Origin: Ferrithrix thermotolerans DSM 19514
GTDB lineage: Bacteria; Actinomycetota; Acidimicrobiia; Acidimicrobiales; Ilumatobacteraceae
NCBI GenBank assembly: GCA_945878705.1
Contig: CAMCUE010000065.1
Location: 1 to 6,707, forward strand
Length of the DNA: 6,707 nucleotides
Reading direction: 5' to 3'
Both the position numbers and the translations under genes were made by a program. This document shows positions 1 through 5,689 of this stretch, in pieces. A model generated the notes under the pieces. That model was given only the letters and a program-made list of their open reading frames with translations. It had not been told where the DNA came from and searched no databases. Within the stretch, counting starts at the first letter, position 1. Each line of letters starts with the position of its first letter.

Positions 1-1797
1 GGTCGCGTAATTTATGTAGGTAAGGCGAACAATTTAAGGTCGAGAATTAACAGCTATTTTGTTAGCGCCGAGACATTGCACCCACGAACAGCAAACATGG
101 TTTCAACCGCTACCAGTGTTGAGTGGATAGAAGTTCGTAATGAAATAGAAGCATTGATTCTCGAGCACAGTCTGATTAATCGTTATGCGCCCCGTTTCAA
201 TATTCGATTACGCGATGACAAGAGTTACCCGTTTTTAGCGGTCACGATTGACGAGCAATGGCCAAGGGCGCTCGTGATGCGCGGTCGCAAACGAAAGGGC
301 ACCCGGTATTTTGGCCCGTATCCGCATCCATGGGCGATTCACGAAACACTCGACCTGCTTTTGCGATCTTTCCCAGTTCGAACTTGTTCCCCAGCAACTT
401 TTAAACAACACGAACGACTTGGGCGTCCGTGTCTACTTTTTCATATCGAGAAGTGTTCTGGGCCGTGCGTTGGAAATGTAACTCCAGAAAAATACGCAAA
501 TCATGTCAAAGACTTTTTGGATGTAATGGACGGAGAGAGTGATGAAGTTTGCCAGAGAATCCGAGAAGAGATGGCAGTTGCTTCCACATCCCATGAATTT
601 GAGCGGGCCGCAAGACTACGCGATCAACTGTCGGCAATAAATCTCGCGCTAGAGCGCCAGCAGATGGTTGGTGAACGCAGTGAAGATATTGATCTAATCG
701 GCGTTGCCGAAGATGAATTTGAAGCCGCTGTGCAGGTGTTTTATGTACGCAAAGGTCGTGTTGTCGGGAGGAAAGGTTTCGTCGTAGACAAAGTTGAAGC
801 GGTAACCAGTGCTGGCTTAACAAGTCGAATTATTGAGCGATTGTATGACGAGTCACCGATTTTGGGCATTCCTAAATTAGTAATCGTTCCATTTGAACCA
901 GAAGAAGTTCAGATTCTTGAAGAATGGTTAAGCAGTCTTAGATCCTCGTATGTTGAAATCAGAGTCGCACAACGCGGCGACAAGCGTGAACTACACGAAC
1001 TTGTTACGAAGAATGCTCGAGAAGAATTGAATCGCCATCGACTGCGTCGGGCATCTGACCACACTGCACGGTCGCGGGCATTAACTGAATTACAAACTTT
1101 GTTAAACCTGCCCGAAGTTCCACTAAGGATTGAGTGTTACGACATGGCGCATCTCCAAGGCACAAATTACGTAGGCTCAATGGTCGTTCTTGAAGACGGG
1201 CTGCCAATGAAGCGCGAATATCGGCGATTCAAGATCAAAGACGTGCCAGGCAATGATGACTACGCGGCGATGCGTGAAGTATTGACACGTCGCCTTAGTG
1301 CCTATATTGCTGAAAGAGATCAACCAGTTAACGAGCGTGGTGAAAGACCCGGCAAGTTTTCGTATGCGCCACAATTGCTTTTGGTTGACGGTGGCAAAGG
1401 GCAACTTGGCGTCGCTGAGCAGGTTGTCCGTGAACTAGGGCTTGAAAATGAGATTCCAGTGGCATCACTAGCCAAACGCTTTGAGGAAGTTTTCATTCCT
1501 GGGAGTTCGGAACCTGTTGAAGTACCACGAGGCAGTGATGCCTTATTCATGTTGCAAGTTATTCGCGACGAAGCACACCGTTTTGCCAATCGGTTTCATC
1601 GAGAGTTGCGTGGCAAGGCAATGATTTCAAGTTCGCTAGATGGCATCGCAGGACTAGGGGCAGCCAGAGCAACAAAATTGATCAAGGCGATGGGCAGTGT
1701 CTCTGCAGTCAAGCAGGCAAGTAGAGATGACTTAGCGTTACTGACTTGGTTACCAACTGCTGTTGCGGATTCGGTATACCAACGATTTCATTCCTGA
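1..1797 (+). CDS. uvrC: UvrABC system protein C, excision endonuclease subunit (5' end outside window)
   Basis: UvrC makes the two incisions flanking a DNA lesion after UvrA/UvrB recognition. The frame is open from base 1 and its start lies upstream; by family comparison only some 20-30 residues are missing. Numbering from the first codon here (598 codons), the window opens inside the GIY-YIG nuclease domain: IYVGKA at 5-10, the NLRSR arginines, and the metal-binding Glu at 50 in NEIEALILE. Four cysteines at 129, 144, 152 and 156 (RTCS, RPCL, KCSGPC) match the [4Fe-4S] ligands known in UvrC. A UVR motif (EFERAARLRDQL, 199-210) is the UvrB contact. The C-terminal RNase H-like nuclease keeps its D-D-H triad: D381 in YDMAH, D463 in VDGGKGQ and H526 in DEAHRFA. 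A tandem helix-hairpin-helix (about 548-598) ends the protein. All domains look intact. It is probably the first visible member of the operon with rapZ, 34 nt downstream. Confidence 0.97.
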   Translation, partial: GRVIYVGKANNLRSRINSYFVSAETLHPRTANMVSTATSVEWIEVRNEIEALILEHSLINRYAPRFNIRLRDDKSYPFLAVTIDEQWPRALVMRGRKRKGTRYFGPYPHPWAIHETLDLLLRSFPVRTCSPATFKQHERLGRPCLLFHIEKCSGPCVGNVTPEKYANHVKDFLDVMDGESDEVCQRIREEMAVASTSHEFERAARLRDQLSAINLALERQQMVGERSEDIDLIGVAEDEFEAAVQVFYVRKGRVVGRKGFVVDKVEAVTSAGLTSRIIERLYDESPILGIPKLVIVPFEPEEVQILEEWLSSLRSSYVEIRVAQRGDKRELHELVTKNAREELNRHRLRRASDHTARSRALTELQTLLNLPEVPLRIECYDMAHLQGTNYVGSMVVLEDGLPMKREYRRFKIKDVPGNDDYAAMREVLTRRLSAYIAERDQPVNERGERPGKFSYAPQLLLVDGGKGQLGVAEQVVRELGLENEIPVASLAKRFEEVFIPGSSEPVEVPRGSDALFMLQVIRDEAHRFANRFHRELRGKAMISSSLDGIAGLGAARATKLIKAMGSVSAVKQASRDDLALLTWLPTAVADSVYQRFHS

Positions 1798-1831
1798 CTA
1801 CAGAGGCCGAACTTAGATAGTGTTTTAATCA

Positions 1832-2698
1832 GTGGCTGATATTTTATTGATTGCTGGTCTGTCGGGCGCGGGGCGTTCACTAGCCGCTGACGATCTAGAA
1901 GATTTGGGATGGTTCGTAGTTGACAACATGCCAACAGAACTAATTGACAAAGTCGTTGAGATTGCTTCGGTGGGTTCGAAATTAGCCAAACTCGCGTTAG
2001 TCGTTGGTACGCCAACTGCTCAATTAGGCATAGTTGAAGTTTTGAAAAAACTGCGACACGGAAGTCATCGTGTTCGTCTGTTGTATTTAGATGCGACGAC
2101 TGCTGAACTCGTCAAACGATATGCAACTACGCGGCGAAAGCATCCGCTGGCTGATGATAAGACGGGTGTTGAACAAGCAATCGCAAAAGAAAGAACTCTG
2201 CTTGAACCTGTGATGGGTGCTGCCGATTTAGTTATAGACACTACGAACCTGACCGTTCATCAACTTAAGTCTCGAATCGGAGAACTATTTGCAGGCGGTG
2301 ATGCCAGTGAGGCGATGCAGGTATCTGTGGTCTCTTTTGGTTACAAGCACGGATTACCAACCGATGTTGACCTTGTGTTTGATGTTCGGTTTTTACCCAA
2401 CCCTCACTGGGATGAAAAGTTGCGCCCTTTAACTGGTCTTGATTCTCCTGTAAAGGAGTATGTGATGTCGCAAGAACTTTCGCACAAGTTTCTTGCCGAA
2501 CTCTACAGCATGCTGAAGATTCTGTTACCTGCGTATATTGCCGAAGGTAAAAGTTATTTGACTATCGCGATCGGGTGCACCGGTGGTCGTCATCGTTCGG
2601 TTGTGATATCCGAACAAATTTCAAACTGGCTTATCAAAAACGCACAACAACCTAGGATTACCCACCGCGACATTATGCGAGTCGACTCGGGGCACTAA
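1832..2698 (+). CDS. rapZ: RapZ/YvcJ-family P-loop nucleotide-binding regulator
   Basis: This 288-residue protein is full length for the family. It has an N-terminal P-loop domain (about 1-155) and a C-terminal RapZ domain (about 162-288). The Walker A is GLSGAGRS at 9-16, with Arg in place of the usual Lys, as I recall for other actinobacterial members. Other family signatures are RRKHPL (101-106), SFGYKHGLPTDVDLVFDVRF (168-187), LPNPHW (188-193) and IGCTGGRHRSV (247-257). Where most relatives have a DVR motif after the first strands, this one reads VVGTPT (57-62). In E. coli RapZ binds glucosamine-6-phosphate and controls GlmZ sRNA decay; in Bacillus YvcJ hydrolyses nucleotides. The actinobacterial role is not settled, and no sRNA partner can be inferred here. 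The GTG at 1832 is the first possible start, since an in-frame TAA lies at 1826-1828 and the P-loop begins nine residues later. No Shine-Dalgarno is visible; the nearest purine run, AGAGG at 1802-1806, is too far away. Confidence 0.95.
   Translation: MADILLIAGLSGAGRSLAADDLEDLGWFVVDNMPTELIDKVVEIASVGSKLAKLALVVGTPTAQLGIVEVLKKLRHGSHRVRLLYLDATTAELVKRYATTRRKHPLADDKTGVEQAIAKERTLLEPVMGAADLVIDTTNLTVHQLKSRIGELFAGGDASEAMQVSVVSFGYKHGLPTDVDLVFDVRFLPNPHWDEKLRPLTGLDSPVKEYVMSQELSHKFLAELYSMLKILLPAYIAEGKSYLTIAIGCTGGRHRSVVISEQISNWLIKNAQQPRITHRDIMRVDSGH
2445..2467 (+). promoter_or_regulatory. Hairpin-sequestered internal Shine-Dalgarno and in-frame ATG inside rapZ
   Basis: CTCCT (2445-2449) and AGGAG (2454-2458) form a perfect 5 bp stem around GTAA, a GNRA-type tetraloop in RNA. 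The right arm is a near-perfect Shine-Dalgarno (AAAGGAG, 2452-2458). Six bases later comes ATG at 2465, in the rapZ frame (Met212), which would give a 77-residue C-terminal fragment containing GCTGGRHRS. An out-of-frame ATG at 2460 stops at once (ATGTGA). What is seen is the sequence; internal initiation is inference. The codons encode VKEY, which resembles the conserved family sequence at this point, so protein constraint may explain part of it. Confidence 0.35.
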
Positions 2699-2700
2699 GG
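2697..2700 (+). promoter_or_regulatory. Ribosome binding site of gap, overlapping the rapZ stop codon
   Basis: AAGG shares its first two bases with the rapZ TAA stop and sits 7 nt before the gap ATG at 2708. This fits the chosen start and suggests that ribosomes finishing rapZ can reload on gap. It is a short, moderate-strength site. Confidence 0.55.
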
Positions 2701-2707
2701 TTTAGGC

Positions 2708-3718
2708 ATGACTATCAGAGTTGGAATCAACGGCTTCGGGCGTATTGGCAGAAATTTTTATCGGGCGATTAAACAAACTGGTGCAGATATAGAGATAGTT
2801 GCGGTCAACGATCTTGGTTCGCTAAAGACGATGGCGCATCTTCTTAAATACGACTCCGTGCTTGGTGTGTTGCCGAATGAGATATCTGCAACAGATGACG
2901 GCATCAATATTGACGGCAAAATTTTGAAGGTTCTTTCAAAGCGAGACCCAAAGGAGTTGGGCTGGGGAAGTCTCGGCGTTGATCTTGTAATTGAATCAAC
3001 CGGTTTTTTTACAGACCGCGAAAAAGCATCTGCCCACTTGGATGCCGGAGCGCCGTGTGTAATTATCTCTGCCCCAGCAACTAATGCTGATGCGACTTTT
3101 GTATTTGGTGTAAATCATCAAGACTTTGATCCGAAGAACCATAAAGTAGTTTCAAACGCAAGTTGCACGACGAATTGTTTTGTGCCAATGGTCAAAGTGT
3201 TAGATGATGCTTTTGGTGTTGAGAATGGTTTGATGACAACGATTCACGCATATACGGGCGACCAGTCGATAGTTGACGGACCCCACAGTGATTTGCGAAG
3301 GGCCAGAGCGGCAGCAATAAATATCATTCCAACAAGCACAGGTGCCGCACGCGCAACAAGTCTTGTGATGCAATCAATGAAGGGAAAGTTGGACGGAACA
3401 TCGTTACGAGTACCAGTTCCAACGGGATCAATCACCGATTTAGTTGCGAATCTAAAGAAACCGGCTTCGGTTGCTGAGATTAATGCTGCATTCAAGACGG
3501 CGGCATCCGGACCTCTAAAAAATATTCTTGAATATTGCGCTGACCCAATTGTCTCAAGTGATGTAGTTACGAATCCACATAGTTGCATCTTTGATAGCGA
3601 CCTGACAATGAGTATGGGATCGTTGGTCAAAGTTCTCGGCTGGTACGACAATGAATGGGGTTATTCGAATCGTTTGGTTGATCTCACAACATTTATTGGG
3701 GCAGCACTCAAGCGTTAG
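2708..3718 (+). CDS. gap: Glyceraldehyde-3-phosphate dehydrogenase, type I
   Basis: This cytoplasmic enzyme catalyses the reversible oxidative phosphorylation of glyceraldehyde 3-phosphate to 1,3-bisphosphoglycerate with NAD+. At 336 residues it is the normal family length. The Rossmann motif INGFGRIGRN is at 7-16, and VNDL with Asp35 suggests NAD rather than NADP preference. The catalytic Cys153 lies in SNASCTTNC and the partner His180 in HAYTGDQ. Phosphate-site sequences PTSTGAA (208-214) and RVPVPTGS (234-241) are present, as is the C-terminal WYDNEWGYSNR (312-322). Two small departures from common sequences are HAYTGDQ for HAYTNDQ and GAARA for GAAKA; neither touches a catalytic residue. 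It starts 9 nt after rapZ and its TAG abuts the pgk ATG, so it belongs to the same unit. It could serve glycolysis or gluconeogenesis. No second gap copy is in the window. Confidence 0.98.
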   Translation: MTIRVGINGFGRIGRNFYRAIKQTGADIEIVAVNDLGSLKTMAHLLKYDSVLGVLPNEISATDDGINIDGKILKVLSKRDPKELGWGSLGVDLVIESTGFFTDREKASAHLDAGAPCVIISAPATNADATFVFGVNHQDFDPKNHKVVSNASCTTNCFVPMVKVLDDAFGVENGLMTTIHAYTGDQSIVDGPHSDLRRARAAAINIIPTSTGAARATSLVMQSMKGKLDGTSLRVPVPTGSITDLVANLKKPASVAEINAAFKTAASGPLKNILEYCADPIVSSDVVTNPHSCIFDSDLTMSMGSLVKVLGWYDNEWGYSNRLVDLTTFIGAALKR

Positions 3719-4828
3719 ATGGTTCCACAACTAGAAGATCTTGGAGAAGTTCGCGGCAAGACCGTGTTGGTTAGAACTGATTTCAATGTCCCGATGTCGG
3801 GCAACGATGAAGATCGAGTTATCGCTGATGATTTTCGAATTAGAGCGGCGTTACCAACTATTAATTGGCTAACCGATCGTGGTGCAAAAGTTATTTGCGC
3901 GAGTCACCTTGGCCGCCCAAAAGGCGTGTCGACATTAAAATATTCGATGGCACCAATTCGAAGGCGACTTGGAGAACTAGCCCCAGGCGTTGAGTTACTT
4001 GAAAATCTTCGCTTCAATGGAGGCGAAGAAGCAAACAACCCAGAGTTTGTAAAGCAACTTGTTGAAGGCGTTGACCTATACGTCAATGATGCATTTGGTG
4101 CAGCACACCGATCACACGCTTCAATTGTCGGCCCACCAAAGACATTGCCATCTGCCGCGGGTCGATTATTGCAACGCGAAGTAGAAGTACTTGGTGAGAT
4201 GCGAAACAACCCGAAACGACCTCTCGTGGCAGTGTTAGGCGGTGCCAAGATCAGCGACAAAATTGGTGTGATTGAGGCATTGTCAAATGTTGTTGACTCT
4301 TTTGTCATTGGTGGTGGAATGTGCTTCACCTTTCTGGCAGCCAAGGGAATGCCGATCGGAGACTCTTTGTGCGAACCAGACCAAATATCGTTCTGCAAAA
4401 AACTACTTGCATCGAAAGTTGAAATTCATTTGCCTGAAGACATCGTCGGTGTTGATTCAGACAGTCAATTTGCAACTTTTGGAATTCGGCTGCCGCCTGG
4501 TGCTAAGGGTTTAGATATTGGTCCAGGAAGTGCTGCTGCATTTGCGGACATAATCATGGGAGCCCGAAGTGTATTCTGGAACGGACCGATGGGGATGTTT
4601 GAAGATTCACGATTCGCAGCCGGAACCCGAACTATCGCTCAGGCAATGTCAGAGACGAGAGCGTTCACAATTGTTGGCGGTGGTGACTCGGCGGCAGCCC
4701 TGGCGCAGTTTGGTTTTGAAAAAGATGTAGACCATGTTTCAACTGGCGGCGGTGCATCATTAGAGTTTCTTGAACTCGGCGACTTGCCAGGATTAAGCGC
4801 GTTGCGAGGAGCACCAAATGTCAAATGA
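3719..4828 (+). CDS. pgk: Phosphoglycerate kinase, short form
   Basis: This enzyme transfers phosphate from 1,3-bisphosphoglycerate to ADP, forming ATP and 3-phosphoglycerate, directly after the Gap step. N-domain substrate residues are present: VLVRTDFNVP (16-25), DDFRIR (37-42), SHLGRPKG (62-69), ENLRF (95-99) and AAHRSHAS (128-135). The nucleotide-binding C-domain has GGAKISDKIG (174-183), FWNGPMGMFE (286-295), the GGGDSAAA loop (320-327) and STGGGASLEF (341-350). At 369 residues it is shorter than typical bacterial enzymes (about 385-410). Most of the shortfall lies between GRPKG and ENLRF, where about 24 residues stand in place of nearly 50 in the Bacillus subtilis enzyme; no catalytic residue is lost. 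The ATG directly follows the gap stop (TAGATG) with no Shine-Dalgarno, which suggests translational coupling. The 3' end overlaps tpiA by 11 nt. Confidence 0.98.
   Translation: MVPQLEDLGEVRGKTVLVRTDFNVPMSGNDEDRVIADDFRIRAALPTINWLTDRGAKVICASHLGRPKGVSTLKYSMAPIRRRLGELAPGVELLENLRFNGGEEANNPEFVKQLVEGVDLYVNDAFGAAHRSHASIVGPPKTLPSAAGRLLQREVEVLGEMRNNPKRPLVAVLGGAKISDKIGVIEALSNVVDSFVIGGGMCFTFLAAKGMPIGDSLCEPDQISFCKKLLASKVEIHLPEDIVGVDSDSQFATFGIRLPPGAKGLDIGPGSAAAFADIIMGARSVFWNGPMGMFEDSRFAAGTRTIAQAMSETRAFTIVGGGDSAAALAQFGFEKDVDHVSTGGGASLEFLELGDLPGLSALRGAPNVK
4807..4811 (+). promoter_or_regulatory. Ribosome binding site of tpiA, inside the pgk 3' end
   Basis: AGGAG lies 6 nt before the ATG at 4818, an ideal spacing. 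It fixes the tpiA start and the 11 nt overlap with pgk. It is the strongest such site in the glycolytic part of the operon, so tpiA can initiate independently of coupling. Confidence 0.8.
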
Positions 4829-5606
4829 AGTTCGTAAGCCAATTATTAGTGGTAACTGGAAGATGAACCATAACCACTTTGAAGCTATTCAATCGATTCA
4901 AAAACTGGCTTATCTTTTAACCAAGGAAGATTTCGTGGCAGTAGATGTGACAATACATCCTCCATTTACGGATCTAAGAAGTTCACAGACACTTATTGAC
5001 GCTGATGATTTGCAATTTATTCTCGGTGCGCAACATTGCCACGAGGCCGAATCGGGTGCATTCACAGGTGAGGTCTCTGCACAGTTCCTCACCAAGCTCA
5101 ATGTTCACTATGTAATTGTCGGTCACAGCGAGAGGCGTCAACTTTTTGGTGAGACCGATGAACAGGTACAGCAAAAAGTGGTTGCGATTCAAAAATATTC
5201 AATGACACCAATTTTGTGTGTTGGTGAAACTCTTGCCGATCGTGAGGCTGGTCTGACTCACGAAAAAGTTCTTGGACAAGTTCGATCTGCATTAGCAAAA
5301 CGATCAGTTGAACATGTGCGGTCGATGGTGATTGCCTACGAACCAATTTGGGCGATTGGTACGGGTAAAACTGCGACTGCTGATGATGCACAACGAGTAA
5401 TTAGTTCAATCCGCGAGGAAGTATCAAAGATCTCATCGCCGATGGCAGCAAGTGCGATCCGACTTCAATATGGTGGAAGCGTCAAGGCCAGCAACATTGT
5501 CCAGATCATGTCGCAGCCCGATATCGATGGAGTGCTGGTTGGTGGCGCGAGCCTTGATTCGGCTGAATTCGCCCGCATTTGTCAATACCGACTTCGGTCG
5601 GCATAG
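4818..5606 (+). CDS. tpiA: Triosephosphate isomerase
   Basis: This enzyme interconverts dihydroxyacetone phosphate and glyceraldehyde 3-phosphate, feeding the Gap step encoded two genes upstream. The 262-residue length is normal for this TIM-barrel enzyme, which usually acts as a dimer. Substrate residues Asn13 and Lys15 lie in SGNWKMN (11-17), the catalytic electrophile His103 in VGHSERR (101-107), and the catalytic base Glu175 in AYEPIWAIGTGKTA (173-186), which includes the mobile phosphate-gripping loop. The remaining phosphate contacts are YGGSVK (218-223) and GVLVGGASL (238-246). Because Asn13 and Lys15 precede the next Met (16), the start must be the ATG at 4818. The last codons (LRSA and stop) double as the hairpin proposed as the operon terminator. 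Downstream, secG, which often follows tpiA in actinobacteria, is absent. Confidence 0.98.
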   Translation: MSNEVRKPIISGNWKMNHNHFEAIQSIQKLAYLLTKEDFVAVDVTIHPPFTDLRSSQTLIDADDLQFILGAQHCHEAESGAFTGEVSAQFLTKLNVHYVIVGHSERRQLFGETDEQVQQKVVAIQKYSMTPILCVGETLADREAGLTHEKVLGQVRSALAKRSVEHVRSMVIAYEPIWAIGTGKTATADDAQRVISSIREEVSKISSPMAASAIRLQYGGSVKASNIVQIMSQPDIDGVLVGGASLDSAEFARICQYRLRSA

Positions 5607-5611
5607 CTTTT
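5585..5611 (+). terminator. Candidate intrinsic terminator overlapping the tpiA stop codon
   Basis: CCGAC (5588-5592), TTCG loop (5593-5596) and GTCGG (5597-5601) form a perfect 5 bp GC-rich stem closed by C-G around UUCG, the exceptionally stable cUUCGg tetraloop. Two more pairs (AT 5585-5586 with AT 5603-5604) extend it past one A-C mismatch. TTTT follows at 5608-5611, six bases after the core stem. The stem is strong but the T run is short and offset, so termination may be partial. The position, at the end of a five-gene co-directional run, supports the call. Confidence 0.55.
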
Positions 5612-5637
5612 CAACTCTACCCATTAGGTGTTATTGT

Positions 5638-5665
5638 TCGGTCATCTTGAAATCAACCGATTTTT
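5638..5665 (+). promoter_or_regulatory. Second, weaker hairpin plus T5 run upstream of the substrate-binding protein gene
   Basis: TCGGT (5638-5642) pairs with ACCGA (5656-5660) around a 13-base loop, with an optional inner AT/AT pairing, and is followed immediately by TTTTT (5661-5665). It resembles a weak intrinsic terminator or leader hairpin. Only 24 bases remain before the downstream ATG, too few for a full promoter, so the transcript of that gene probably starts within or upstream of this element. A TTGAAA resembling a -35 box lies at 5647-5652, but the best -10-like match (GATACT, 5667-5672) is only 14 bases away, so I do not call a promoter. Confidence 0.3.
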
Positions 5666-5673
5666 GGATACTC

Positions 5674-5684
5674 AAAGGGGAGAG
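5674..5684 (+). promoter_or_regulatory. Strong ribosome binding site of the substrate-binding lipoprotein gene
   Basis: The purine run AAAGGGGAGAG ends 5 nt before the ATG at 5690, with its AGGGGAG core (5676-5682) 7 nt away. It settles the start codon and suggests high expression, as expected for an abundant binding protein. Confidence 0.8.
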
Positions 5685-5689
5685 CAAAT

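Noticed and set aside
76..78. TTG at 76 as the start of uvrC
   Set aside because: The frame is open back to base 1 and encodes IYVGKANNLRSR, a core part of the GIY-YIG domain, so the true start is upstream of the window.
2998..3010. AACCGGTT palindrome followed by a run of seven T inside gap, resembling a terminator or slippage site
   Set aside because: The palindrome has no loop, so it cannot form a useful hairpin, and the T run simply encodes Phe-Phe in ESTGFFTD, a normal Gap sequence. The frame is intact.
3244..3651. Antisense open frame of 135 codons across gap
   Set aside because: It mirrors the codon structure of gap, shows no family motif, and leaves no room for independent regulation.
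3904..4398. Antisense open frame of 164 codons across pgk
   Set aside because: It lies wholly opposite a well-conserved enzyme gene, its translation is Ser/Pro/Arg-rich with no recognisable motif, and no ribosome binding site or promoter supports it.
5647..5672. TTGAAA and GATACT as a sigma-70 type promoter for the lipoprotein gene
   Set aside because: The spacing is only 14 bases and the predicted transcript start would fall within the ribosome binding site, so the two boxes do not make a credible promoter together.
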